Positions 34,316-45,054 are shown, counted from the first letter of the stretch. The stretch is DNA of 64,000 nt from Cephalotus follicularis (GCA_001972305.1 BDDD01001757.1:124001-188000); one strand, 5' to 3'. Notes: generated by a model not told the origin, from the sequence alone. Numbers and translations: made by a program.

Positions 34316-35490
34316 CTAAGTCCTTCTAAGGTATTTCAGGATTCCCTTGACCACTTCCCAGTGCTTCTCATCGGGATCAGACTGAAAATGACTTGCCATT
34401 CCCAGGGCAAGTGCGACATCCGGCCTAGTACATAACATGGCATACATTATCGACCCTACTGCCGAAGCATAAGGTATCCGACTCATGCGTGCTCTCTCTT
34501 CTGATGTCTGAGGAGACATCTTTCGAGAAAGATGAATTCCTTCGCCTATTGGCAATAGGCCTCTCTTGGAATTCTCTATGTTAAACCTCTTCAGCACCTT
34601 GCTGATGTACTGTCTTTGGGAAAGCCCAAGCAACCTATTGGATCTATCCCTGAAGATCCTAATACCCAGTATATAGGTGGCTTCTCCCAAATCCTCCATG
34701 GAAAAATTCTTAGTTAGCCATATCTTTGCATACTGAAGCATCCCTACATCATTCCCTATGAGTAGGATGTCATCTACATATAGCACTAAGAAAGTGTTAC
34801 TAGGTCCCTCTTGCTTTCGATAAACACAAGGCTCATCTACATTTTTAATGAAGTCAAAATCTTTGACTGCTTCATCAAAAAGTAGATTCCAACTACGAGA
34901 TGCTTGCTTTAGTCCATAGATGGACCGTTCGAGCTTGCACACCATGTGAGGATGCTCGACAGATGTAAACCCCTCGGGTTGGGACATATAAATATCCTAT
35001 TCAAGACGCCCATTTAAGAATGTCGTCTTGACATCCATCTGCCATATCTCATAATCATAATGAGCGGAAATGGCAAACAAAATCCTAATACTTTTAAGCA
35101 TGGCGACAGCTGAGAAAGTTTCAGTATAGTAGACTCCATGTTGTTACTTATACCCCTTTGCCACTAATCGAGCTTTATAAGTCTCGATTTTTACAAATGC
35201 ATTCATCTTCTTCTTGAAGATCCATTTGCAGCCAATAGGCACTATGCCTTCGGGTGCTTCAATCAAATTCCATACTTGGTTGGAGTACATGGAATCCGTT
35301 TCGAATTTCATGGCTCCTAGCCAGTCTTCAGATTCGGTGCATTGCACTGCCTCTAGATAGCTGGCAGGCTCGTCATCTTCATTGACGTTTATCTCATCAA
35401 TACCATCAATGAGGAAACCATACCTCTCAGGTGCTAATGGGATTCTGCCTGATATACTCAAAGGAGCTCTGCCTAACTGAGAACCATTCT
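34316..35490 (-). pseudogene. Copia reverse transcriptase
   Basis: RT in one minus-strand frame with in-frame stops after GYK (about 35143), after RLE (about 34990) and after YLRRT (34316). Visible motifs: AMKFETDSMYSNQVWNL, PIGCKWIFKKKMN, MDVKTTFLNGRLE, SIYGLKQASRSWN, the catalytic LYVDDILLIGND, the FSMEDLGEATYILG string, and YASAVGSIMYAMLCTRPDVA. The YVDD box is intact. Text fits the Tork/TAR-like side of plant copia, by memory. The polyprotein is otherwise continuous, so the element decayed mostly by point mutation. Confidence 0.92.
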
Positions 35491-36580
35491 CAGCCTAAGA
35501 TCCAATCTCAGCTGTGTCTATTGAAGGTCTAACCTCCAACTCCTCCATCTCCTGTGTGGTTTCTACTTGGGGTAACTCCTTGAGTTCCACCTTACTCCCA
35601 CTGTTTTCTTCAAGAAGCTATTCCTTCTCTAGGAACACAGAATTTCGCGAAACAAATATCTTTTGTTCGCTAGGGTGGTAAAAGTAGTATCCTTTAGTTT
35701 CTTTAGGATACCCCACAAACCTGCAACGGTCTGACCGCGCTTCCAGCTTATCTACGTCAATCCCCTTGACATAAGCCGGACAGCCCCAAACCTTCAAATG
35801 GCTCAGGCAGGGTTTCCTCCCCGACTATACCTGGTATGGAGTAGAAGGTACAGATTTTGAAGCAATCTGATTCAAGATATAAGTAGTTGTATCTAGGGCA
35901 TAACCCCAGAGATAGGTAGAAAGGTCAGTAAAAGACTTCATCGATCGAACCATGTCCAACAAAGTCTGATTCCTCCTTTCAGACACACCATTATGCTGTG
36001 GTGTTCCAGGAGGGGTCCACTGAGATAGAATTCCGTTATCTCTAAGATAACATAGGAATTCATCTGACAAGTATTCGCCACCTCAATCTGACCGAAGTAT
36101 TTTAATTGATTCACATGTTTGTTTTTCTACTTCAAGTCTGAACTCCTTAAATTTCTCAAAGGATTCTGACTTGTGTTTCATCATATACACATAACCATAC
36201 CTAGATAAATCATAAGTAAAGGTTATAAAGTATATATAACCTCCTCTAGCACTGACTGACATAGGACCACAAACGTAAGTATGAACTAAGCCCGGTAAGT
36301 CCATAGCTTTTTCTCCTTGACCAGAGAAGGATGATTTGGTCATCTTTCCCAATAAACATGATTCACAAGTTGGATAGGACTCTAAGTCATGGATGTCAAA
36401 GAGATCATCCTTAACCAACTGTGATAGCCTAGCATCAATAAGATGACCAAGTCTACAATGCCAAGTATAGGTTTTATTCATCTCAGTTTCTCTTTGACTT
36501 TTCTTATTATTACTTTGCTCAATGGACAAGATATTTGGTTGTGAAGTATTTAAGACATATAATCCATGTTGATAACACAA
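35491..36580 (-). pseudogene. Copia GAG-pre-integrase and integrase
   Basis: The minus frame shows HCRLGHLIDARL (the zinc H-H), CESCLLGKMTKSSF, then the catalytic core (YIYFITFTYDLSRYGYVYMM; GILSQWTPPGTPQHNGVSERRN) and GYYFYHPSEQKIFVSRNSVFLE. Stops interrupt after ILRSD (near 36080), after TPYQV (near 35823), and twice in the linker before RT. The first Asp that should follow GP reads THTYVCGPMS-like (HTYVCG), so the usual D of the core is lost. The Glu of the D,D(35)E triad is present in GVSERRN. Confidence 0.9.
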
Positions 36581-36840
36581 CTACCAACACAAACATTGTT
36601 CGAATATATATAACATCCAATGTTTTGGAATTTAAGCTCCAAGCCCAAACCACTGAAGTGAGAAACACTTATAATATTCCTTACAATATTCATAACAAAA
36701 TAACATGGATCCAAAGTCAAAGCATAACTATTACATAAAACAACATCACAAATTCCAACAGCTTGAGCAATGATCCTAGATCCATTGCCAAGCCTCAAGT
36801 CCAGGTGTCCTGCTCCAAGCTTTCTAACTTTTCTAAGTCC
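36581..36840 (-). pseudogene. Copia protease C-terminal part, 5'-truncated
   Basis: LGNGSRIIAQAVGICDV, NIVRNIISVSHFSG and the CYIYSNNVCVGS string are the stretch between the copia protease active site and the integrase. The D-S-G active site and all of Gag are missing: at about 36840 the frame is cut by LTR DNA (TGTCACACCCCGCATTT). Confidence 0.8.
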
Positions 36841-36844
36841 CTAC

Positions 36845-36921
36845 TGTCACACCCCGCATTTCAATTCCATTAAGACAAGCATATATGGTGATATCAGAAA
36901 TAAAATAATAATCCAGCATTC
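36845..36921 (-). mobile_element. Short chromovirus LTR end fragment
   Basis: TGTCACACCCCGCATTTC at 36845 is a reverse-complement LTR end like the one at 36922, but only ~75 bp long. It marks an older insertion or a duplicated end. Confidence 0.55.
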
Positions 36922-37304
36922 TGTCACACCCCGATTTCCAACTTAAGACAACATATAAAGTGGTAAGGCAATCAACATAAAATAATCCAGCTCATGCAAA
37001 TTTACCAATAAATAAAAACCTTAAATAGCGGAAGCAATAACATCAATGAGCCGAATTTAAAACATACATCACACATCCCATACTACGTGATGCCCAACAA
37101 GTTTGTAAATAAAACTCACGTCATTGTCGATCGCCCAAAACGGAGCGTGAAATAATACAGTACGAGATAACATAATATCCTTTGTTACAATAATCCAAAT
37201 TACATAATCATTGTTCCATAATCCAGTACATAAAATAAGAGAAACTACACAGTCTTCTCTTTAAGTCTCCAAGAAGGCTCCATCTCACAAACCACTCCAT
37301 CAAT

Positions 37305-37346
37305 CTGTTACAGTAGGGGGTTAGCCTTTGTCCTCACTCAGCTAAG
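37305..37346 (-). promoter_or_regulatory. Conserved LTR stem-loop / possible splice acceptor (minus)
   Basis: Minus strand: TTAGC...GCTAA with loop TGAGTGAGGACAAAG, then CTAACCCCCTACTGTAACAG. This is the direct counterpart of 20714-20753. Confidence 0.5.
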
Positions 37347-38199
37347 TGAATAACTTATAAACACAGTTTAAGGTCAAAGGTAATGTGTATCATGAATGAA
37401 TACATTATGATGTAGTATGACATGTAGTTTCCACAGAAATATATCTCCCTATATACACATATAAAAATATATGCATGCTCACAGTACAAGTATAACTCAT
37501 AAGTTATCTCAAAACAAGCAGTAAATATGTTCCAAAAGGAACCAAACAGTCCAGGCGTCCTGATCGTCGCCACCTCATGGCCCCAACGTCAAGCACTCTC
37601 ACTCCATCCCCGTTTGCGAACGGTTTTGGAGCAAGTCCTCCGTAAGTTGTTTAGCACGGCGGCTAAACCAACAGTAGTAACCAGCACAGCGGCTGAGCAG
37701 GAAACAGGCACAAGCATTGCACAGTACAAGTCAAGCAATAAAATATAATTACTTGATCAAATATATTTGTTTAAAATATATTATTCCGTTCACAAGTTGT
37801 AATAAGTTATAAAACTTAAAACAATACATTTGGTTGTATAATCAACCCTTTAAACATTTCTCCATCTTTGGGAATACTTCCCTACTCATTTCGAAAATAT
37901 ATAAAATCGTATGTTGACAACTATATATTTTCGCATAATACATTTGATTGCATAATCAGTCCTTTAAAACATTTCTTAGTCATTGGAAAATACTTTCCCC
38001 AGTCAGTTCGAAATATATAAAATCATATGTTGATAAATATACATTTTCGTACAAAAATGATTATAGTAATCATGCATGCTTTTCAAATGGTTAACACTTT
38101 TTAAAAATCAACCATAATGTAAATCACAGTAATAATGCAAACATATGCTCAGAATGCATCTAGGATCGTTTCTAGAATCGTTTCGGGTCTAGCGGATCC

Positions 38200-38745
38200 C
38201 ATTCAAGTGAAAATCCATTAAACAGGGGGATAGGCATCGATGTCTATCCCAAGGCATCGACGTCCTTGCCCTAAGGCGTCGATCCCATGTACAATAATTC
38301 CCAGGCCTTTGAACCAAAGACGTCGATGTCTTTATAAAGGCGTCGATGTCTTCACGATACCAGGAAGTATCAGTTGACGAGTCTGGATTCTGGAGGGAAG
38401 AATCCAGCCTCAAAATCCTTCATGTAAACGAATCTCACTCTCTCAATGTGTATGGCATGCTACTGGTTAACAGGGAATATAACAAGAACATCATTTCATG
38501 CATAAAACATGTAATCCCAAGGGCAATTCTCCAACAACAGTAAACACTACTGTTCTGCAATACCCAGGAAAGGCGTCGATGTCTCCCAAAAGACATCGAT
38601 GTCTTTCGCATGCAAACACGAAGGCATAACATTACTGTTATATAAAACCCAGAAAAGGCATAGATGTCTATCCTTAAGCATCGATGTCTTTCACGTTTTC
38701 ACACGAAGGCAACGACGTCTTCATGTAGACGTCGATGTCTACCCA
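38200..38745 (-). repeat. Palindromic-motif cluster 2 of minus chromovirus LTR
   Basis: Copies such as GGCATCGACGTCC, GACGTCGATGTCT, GGCGTCGATGTCT and GACATCGATGTCT in two groups (38220-38360 and 38570-38745). Confidence 0.7.
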
Positions 38746-39414
38746 ACCCAAAACGTTTTCTCCAAAGTTTTAACACACCAAGCCATCATCAAATCCATCC
38801 TTTACACAACCAATTCACATAATCATGTAATCACACATGCTCGCTAACTCCGTATATCACAGTAAACACCACAACAATTCCAGAATCACAATTCAACCAT
38901 TAACATGCAATTCATCATGTTATTCACTAACTTAAAACCCAAAATGCATGTATAAGATTCATCACTTTCCCCTACCTTGTTGTTCCAAGTTAGGAACTGG
39001 AAAGTCCACCCCTTTGAGTTCCCAGGTTCTGGCCACAGCAGCTCCAAGATCCCCTCAGCACTGCAACCCACGAGCTCCAATCTCTAGCTCCAAGTAAGCT
39101 CAACAATGGTGACTTTCACACTCACTGGTTTTCCTATCTTTATTTCCTTTGGTGTTTTAAACGAGAAAGAGAGGTGGGGAGAGGTGTTTTATTAAGGCAA
39201 AAGCCTTACTCTCTTCTCTTGTTTCACAGATTCCTACACCTTCCCGTGCTCCCCTTCTCACTCTCTGGTTTTTGGTCCATTTCCTTCCCCTCTGCAGGTT
39301 GCAGGTGTGAGAACAGTATATCTTCTTGCATGCACTAGGTCAAGGACACGTTTTGAAGCAGGCCTGGCAACACCCCAGCATGATCAACAAGTCCCACTGT
39401 GCATGTAAAGGCGT

Positions 39415-39655
39415 CTGGGTAACGCCTCAAAATTGCCCATTGCATGCCATTCTGTCAGTGTTAAACGTGACAGATGTTCTTTAAAAAGGCATCGACGTCT
39501 TTACTTAGACGTCGATGTCTTTTCCCCTTTCATAAGAAGGTGTCGATGCCTTCTCTCCATGTCAATGTGCATGCCCATGCATTCACGTGTACCTCGGATC
39601 CAAAAGGCGTCGACGTCTTTCCAAAGACATCGACGCGTATTCCTCAAAAAAGCGT
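39415..39655 (-). repeat. Palindromic-motif cluster 1 of minus chromovirus LTR
   Basis: Copies include GGCATCGACGTCT, GACGTCGATGTCT, GGTGTCGATGCCT, GGCGTCGACGTCT and GACATCGACGCGT, near the LTR start as in the other copies. Confidence 0.7.
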
Positions 39656-39810
39656 CGTTTTCAAGTTTAACTCACACAATTCTTTTCCTAAACAATATTT
39701 AGGGTTTGTAAGCATCTTTGGGGTTGAAATCTCAAACACATTCATTAATTAAAATTTAAGATTGCATCTTAAATCAAAATATTACAATCATGAAAATACC
39801 GGACATTACA

Positions 39811-39828
39811 TCCACCCCTCCTTCAAGA
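39811..39828 (-). other. Polypurine tract of minus chromovirus
   Basis: Minus strand CTTGAAGGAGGGGTGGA directly precedes the LTR start, as in the plus-strand element at 3578-3597. Confidence 0.85.
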
Positions 39829-39839
39829 AATTTCATCCT

Positions 39840-40512
39840 CGAAATTAACACAATACTTAAAACAAAAGCGGGTAACGTTCTCGGATGTCACACTCACGTT
39901 CCCAAGTCGCTTCATCCGGCAGATGAAATCGCCACTGAACCTTTACCATCGGAATGGTTCGGTTCCTCAATAATTACGTCTTCCAATTCAAGATTCTCAA
40001 GGGCGACTCCTCGTAGGAAAGATCATCCCTCACCGTAACCGTGTCATAATCCAAGACGTGTGATGGATCTCGAATATAATCTCGTAGCATCGATACATGG
40101 AAGACATCATGTACATTCGACAACGTAGGAGGCAAGGCTAGCTGATAAGATACCTCCCCAACCCTTTCCAGAATCTCTAAAGGACCAATATAGCGTGGTG
40201 CTAACTTGCCCTTTTTCCCGAATCTTTGTACCCCTTTCCACGGAGATACCCTCAAAAACACGTAACATCCAACATTGAAGGCTAAAGGACTTCTCTTTAC
40301 ACTGTCGGCATAGCTCTTCTGCCGTCTCAGCGCTGCAAGCAACTTTTCTCTGATGAACCTGACTTTCTCCGAAGTCTCCTCCACCAAATCCGACCCAAGC
40401 AATGGTCGTTCACCAACCTCGTACCAACAGACAGGTGACCTACACTTTCTCCCATAAAGTGTCTCGCATGGTGCCATACCAATACTCGAGTGATAGCTAT
40501 TGTTCTCGGAGA
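39840..40512 (-). pseudogene. Integrase C-terminal part with chromodomain
   Basis: Minus frame from [12 protein letters not shown] (GMAPCETLYGRKCRSPVCW) through VSPWKGVQRFGKKGKLAPRY, HDVFHVSMLRDY and PLRILNWKT, with a frameshift after which the chromodomain tail continues (VKVQWRFHLPDEATWE). It is close in sequence to the 3123-3551 copy. The integrase zinc finger and most of the catalytic core are missing because RT text joins directly at about 40500-40512. Confidence 0.88.
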
Positions 40513-40832
40513 ATTTGCAAAGCTAGCCTCAGGTGGCAAGCATGCTCTTCCTCACTCCTTGAGTACACAAGCATGTCGTCAATAAACATAACGACAAAAC
40601 GGTCCAGATACGGTCGAAACACATCGTTCATCATTGACATGAACGCAGCCGGTGCTTTGGTAACACCAGAAGGCATCACAAGGAACTCATAGTGACCGTA
40701 TCTTGTCCGAAAAGCAGTCTCCTCGATATCTCCTTCCCTTACCCTCAATCGATGATATTCGATTTCCAAATCGAGCTTGGAAAACACCCTCAAGTCATTA
40801 CCGTGAATCACTATCCAAGCGATACAATTCAT
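40500..40832 (-). pseudogene. Chromovirus RT fragment joined to integrase end
   Basis: [40 protein letters not shown] and [16 protein letters not shown] show RT with an intact catalytic FIDD. The RT N-terminus, and the protease before it, are missing; the RT ends at QILRE, where text jumps into integrase. By comparison with the 1-3597 element the missing block is about 1.6 kb. Confidence 0.88.
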
Positions 40833-40999
40833 ATTCTTTGGTTATGTTATCCGGGTTCTAAAAGTTTACTAAGCACGCATGTGGCCTCGTACTAGCCTAA
40901 GCATGTACATAACCATCTCTTAACATGGTATTGAGAACCGTCATTCCCTTACTCATTAGTTGGTCCCAAACGTCCAACTTAACATCCACATAACTATGG
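40833..40999 (-). other. Unassigned DNA between Gag and RT fragments
   Basis: Where the protease should be, the minus strand shows no protease motif. This is part of an internal deletion or replacement. Confidence 0.4.
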
Positions 41000-42211
41000 T
41001 TATAATATAGCCAACCCATTAAAGGCATTATGATCAAGTATGATGCAAGTAAGAGAAAAAATCTTACCTCTCATGATGCCCTTGCCCTTGTCTCCCTGCT
41101 GCGAAGGTCCCGCTGCGGCCCCGCTGCTACTAGCTGGTCCAGTAGGTGCCGTAGCCTGACTCTTCGGGTAATCTCTCACGGAATGGCCAGATGCCCCACA
41201 CCTCAAACACAGTTCGTTCATCCTCCAGCAGTACTTCTATAAGTGGCCTTTACAACAACAGTTATAGCAAGCTCCAGTTCAGGCATCACTCCCTTGGATA
41301 GGAGTACCCTGTGTGGCAGTCTGCTCAGATCTGTTCTTCGATGATTTCGTCAGAGAACCAATGTCTTTCCAATTCGAAGAAGCTGGTCTCGTCAGGCTCT
41401 GTATATTCTATTGTGCTCGAGCCCTCTCTGCTTGGTCCTCACTGGATATGCTCTCCAGCAGCCTCGCCTTTTGAGCGACCTCTGGAAAAGTACCCAGCTC
41501 CATAGCCCTAATTCTTGACCGAAGATCCGGCCGTAAACCCTTCAGAAATCTCTGAATCTTTTTCACTTCGTCAGCTACCAGGTAAGGGGAATGTCTGGCT
41601 AGCTCCATGAACCTGGCCTGGTACTCGGCCACAGTCATCTCCCCTTGATGCAACTCAAGAAGCTCAGTCTCCCTCCGTTCTTGCTCCAGCCGGGGTACAT
41701 AGGAATCGAGGAACTTTGTCTGGAATCTCTCCCAGGTAGCATCGAGTCCAACTAACTCCCACCTTGCTTTGACCATCTCCCACCAGTGAGTGGCCTCTCC
41801 CCATAGATGGTACACGGCAAACTTCAATTTCTGAGTGTCGGTACAGTCCATCACTTCAAAGATCTTCTCTAAGTCTTGAAGCCATCTTTCAGCAATCGTA
41901 GCATCAAGCTCTCCTCAGAAGCTAGGTGGATTCTGTCTCATAAACCTCTCGATGTCCTTCACAAACTGATTACCATTCTCTCCCGGGCAGTGATCGGGAG
42001 CTCTATGTTGCGGTCGAGCTTGCGCGTAGTACTGGCGCATCTCCTCCGCATTAGCCATATTAAAGGCCATCTATTGCTGGAAGTAGTCTGCAGTCCGGGC
42101 CATCGGGTCCCTATCATCTTGGGGGACATTCACTCCTTGAGGCACATTCATTCCCTCAGGGGCATCGGCTCCAGCACCTCTAGCCCTTCCACATGTTCTC
42201 CTTCGGTCCAT
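41000..42211 (-). pseudogene. Chromovirus Gag
   Basis: Start codon on the minus strand at 42211-42209, about 90 nt after the PBS. The N-terminus is Arg/Gly/Pro-rich, with stops near 42073 and 41916. A retrotransposon Gag core spans 41854-41408 (KFAVYHLWGEATHWWEMVK, FLDSYVPRLEQERRETELLEL, MTVAEYQARFMELARHSPY). The zinc knuckle CLRCGASGHSVRDYPKSQ follows near 41210. The protein would coat element RNA in particles. Two nonsense codons make this copy inactive, but most of the core reads open. Confidence 0.9.
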
Positions 42212-42303
42212 TCTGTCTCCTATAAGGAATGATATAAAGAATCATCAGGAAACGTTACATTAATTGCCGAGAAACTTATCCAAGCTAAGCATATTTGGAA
42301 TAT

Positions 42304-42315
42304 GCTCTGATACCA
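42304..42315 (-). other. Primer binding site, initiator tRNA-Met type
   Basis: Minus strand TGGTATCAGAGC, 3 bp after the LTR end. It matches the 3' end complement of plant initiator tRNA-Met used by most chromoviruses. Confidence 0.92.
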
Positions 42316-42318
42316 CGT

Positions 42319-42482
42319 TGTCACACCCCGATTTCCAACTTAAGACAACGTATAAAGTGGTAAGGCAATCAACATAAAATAATCCAGCTCATGCAAATTT
42401 ACCAATAAATAAAAACCTTCAATAGCGGAAGCAATAACATCAATGAGCCGAATTTAAAACATACATCACGCATCCCATACTA
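42319..42482 (-). mobile_element. 5' LTR fragment of minus chromovirus
   Basis: 164 bp nearly identical to 36922-37086 and then cut at TACTAC. The rest of the 5' LTR is gone, replaced by another gypsy fragment in the same orientation. Confidence 0.9.
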
Positions 42483-43392
42483 CTGGTATAGCAAGCTTCG
42501 AAAACCCTTTGATGAACCTTCGGTAGTAGCCAGCCAATCCCAAAAAGCTACGAACCTCAGTAACGCTACGCGGTTGGGGCCAATCAACAATACTCTCTAT
42601 CTTCGAAGGATCCACTGACAGTCCTTCACTCGACACAATGTGACCTAGGAAAGTCACGTGATCTAGCCAAAACTCGCACTTGCTGAATTTGGCAAACAAC
42701 TATTCCTTTTGCAATGTCTGTAATACAATCCTCAAGTGCTGCATGTGTTCCTCAATGCTCTTTGAAGAACTCAGGATGTCGTCTAAGAATATAATGACAA
42801 ACTGGTCAAGATAGGGCTGGAACACTCTGTTCATCAAACACATAAAGGCTACAGGAGCATTTGTCAAACCAAACGGCATTATCAGAAATTCATAATGCCC
42901 ATATCTGGTTCGAAATGCGGTCTTCTCTACATCACCTTCTCTGATCCTCAGCTGATGATAACCTGTTCTCAGGTCAAGTTTGGAGAATACAGTGGAGCCT
43001 TGCAATTGGTCAAACAATTCCTCAATATGTGTTAGAGGATACTTGTTCTTCACAGTTACTTGATTTAGTAGCCTGTAATCGATGCATAGCCGAATCGATC
43101 AGTCCTTCTTTTTCACAAATAGAACAGGTGCTCCCCAGGGTGATACACTCGGTCTGATAAAGCCCTTATCAAGATAATCCTGCAATTGAATCTTCAACTC
43201 CTTCAGTTCGGAAGGAACCATTCGGTACAGTGCTTTGGATATAGGAGCAGTCCCCGGCAATAGTTCAATGCTGAACTCTATATCTCTCTCAGGTGGCAAC
43301 GAAATGAGATCATCCAGAAATACATCAGGAAATTCACATACAACAGGAACTTGTTCAATACTAGGCGTACCTTTCGTATGATCAATATCGGC
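42483..43392 (-). pseudogene. Second gypsy RT fragment
   Basis: Minus-strand RT with near-intact motifs: [72 protein letters not shown], the catalytic [12 protein letters not shown], then [20 protein letters not shown] and [19 protein letters not shown]. Stops after VKKKD and after LQKE. It differs from the other two gypsy copies in wording and is a different lineage or family. It is truncated on both sides. Confidence 0.9.
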
Positions 43393-43393
43393 T

Positions 43394-43582
43394 TTAGAAT
43401 GTTTCTGTTTTTATGAGTTCTTGACCCGTCTGTTGGCGTCCCATCAGAGTATGCATCTGTGCCATAGTGGTGCACATCTGCCTCCAAACCTCAGGGTCAG
43501 CCCCGACGGGAGGAACATTAGGGTCATACTTTGGAAAGACGTTACCATGAGCCAGTTCATCATCAACAAGAAAAGGGTCCAT
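43394..43582 (-). CDS. Short open frame joined to the gypsy fragment, unassigned
   Basis: 62 codons starting [14 protein letters not shown]. It reads toward the RT fragment and ends just before it. It could be a Gag N-terminus of the same element brought next to RT by deletion, but no Gag motif is present. Not recognised. Confidence 0.3.
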   Translation of the reverse strand: MDPFLVDDELAHGNVFPKYDPNVPPVGADPEVWRQMCTTMAQMHTLMGRQQTGQELIKTETF

Positions 43583-44192
43583 GAACGTGGATTCTCAGAC
43601 GAGGGCTAGGGTCCGTGCGATGATACAACAGCCCCTCGAAAGAAGCAGAGAGGATATATAGTCTGTGGCTGGGTTGAGACCTGGGATATAACAGTGCCAT
43701 GAGATATGGCGGTGGCTTGAGATATTGCACCGGAGCATGAGGACGATATGATGATGATGATATGAGATATGAGGAGGATGATTTGATGATGATATGAGAT
43801 AGATATGGCAGAGCAAAGCAGTTACAGCAGTGATACGAGATATGATGATAATATTAGTTATACCAGGATTCCCAGTTTTTATGAATTTGGGCACATATCT
43901 GTATTTATGATTGATGATCATGTCTTTGATTTCTTAATATTCAGATGTTTTGATTTTATTGTGACTCTCTTGTACTTATTGAGTATTACTTGAGCATTTA
44001 AATTATTAAAAGCTCTCATGTCATTTCATTGTTGAATTTAAGCGCTTCTTTTATGAAGTCATGATGGTATTTTATTTCCTTTATTTATTGACTCTACCCA
44101 ATGGGGTATTTATATTCTTAATCATGGTATATTTCATTCAGCGCATCCAATTTTTTGATGGATGCAACAGGGAATGTTTTGTTCTCACTCAC

Positions 44193-44233
44193 TTAGTCAT
44201 TTCGACTAACCCCCTCCCAGTTTTATATTTCAG
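44193..44233 (+). promoter_or_regulatory. Conserved LTR stem-loop / possible splice acceptor
   Basis: TTAGTC (44193-44198) and GACTAA (44204-44209) form the stem; CTAACCCCCTCCCAG then TATTTCAG at 44233. Confidence 0.5.
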
Positions 44234-44723
44234 ATTATGGTGAGCAGTTGCTAAGTCAGATTCATTAGTGGATAGACCACGATGGCAGGACATGCTACCA
44301 GGGTTTTCAACACATGCATAGTTACACTACATGAACATTTTAATTATGCATTATTTATGTTTTTAAATAAATGTTTTTCCTTATGGTTTTGTTTTGAAAG
44401 GGCAAAGCCCAATATATTTATGATTCATGCTTGCTGATATGGTTGAGGCAGAGCCCAACCCATGCATGTTTATTAGTTTAAACTGTTGATTCCTCCTTCG
44501 GGAGTGTGGTTTGCTGAGGGCTGAGCCCATTTATAAAATGTATTTTTCTTTCTAGGAGGCATAGTCTGATAAACATATAATACATGCTCGATTTTCGTAA
44601 AAATTTAAGAGTTAGAAAAATTTTCAAAGTTTTTGGAAACGTTTAACTTCTAGATTTTCAAGTTTAAAAATGAGTTTTATAAAAACCATGTGGTGACTTC
44701 CGAAAGGAAGTTGTCATGTGGAA

Positions 44724-44776
44724 TGTCATACCCGTTCTCGGTAGGGTATCGGTTGTTATCGGGAACGGGTATGACA
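44724..44776 (+). other. Perfect 14-bp terminal hairpin of LTR
   Basis: TGTCATACCCGTTC (44724-44737) and GAACGGGTATGACA (44763-44776) are exact reverse complements around a 25-bp loop, ending at the LTR end. Confidence 0.85.
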
Positions 44777-45054
44777 ATTTTACGAGGGTCCGAGGGAATA
44801 TTGAACGTCAACCCACCAGGAAAGTTATACTTCTTTGAGAGTTCCATCACATCTCTATGAGAGAGGGTGATAACCTCGAAGCAACTTTCAGAAGCTTGGG
44901 TGTTAGCTTCGGTGGTGGGGGTAACAGGGTCGCCCACCGCAGCCCCCATGCTACCTTCAGAGTTGAGTGGTTTTTCGGCGGTAGAAACCACCATGGCCAA
45001 GGGTTCGACATCTATGGAAGTAGGAGATCTACTAGTTTGTTCGTTCCTAACCAT
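44777..45054 (-). pseudogene. N-terminus of a Gag-like/'putative gypsy type' protein
   Basis: An ATG at 45054 opens 93 codons (MVRNEQTSRSPTSIDVEP...), Ser/Thr/Glu/Ala-rich, with ELSKKYNFPGGLTFNIPSD near its end; the frame is then cut by the B LTR at 44776. The Y-x-F/I-P..L...IP-D pattern also occurs in the 63548 frame and resembles the start of plant Transposase_28-type ('putative gypsy type transposon') proteins. The assignment is tentative. The upstream leader ends GTTTAAGTTAG before the ATG. Confidence 0.45.

Larger units (their letters stand above)
36922..39810 (-). mobile_element. 3' LTR of minus-strand chromovirus (family 1)
   Basis: A 2889-bp LTR from TGTCACACCCCG (36922) to ...CCGGACATTACA (39810); on the minus strand it starts TGTAATGTCCGG right after the PPT. 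Its first 165 bp differ from the 5' LTR fragment at 42319-42482 at about three positions, so the element is fairly young. It shares order with the 18462 solo LTR: motif cluster near the start (39650-39415), GGTAGGGG donor-like string (near 38977-38969), second motif cluster (38745-38200), stem-loop (37305-37346), GCGGAA box (37028). Confidence 0.9.
43592..44776 (+). mobile_element. Family B LTR 3' part, 5'-truncated
   Basis: From about GAGGGCTAGGGTCCGTGCG (43601) it follows 24282 onward of the large B copy, with the stem-loop (44193-44233), GGCATAGTCTGATAAAC, and the end CGGGTATGACA at 44776. The left end cuts the gypsy fragment and the right end cuts a Gag-like frame. Confidence 0.75.
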
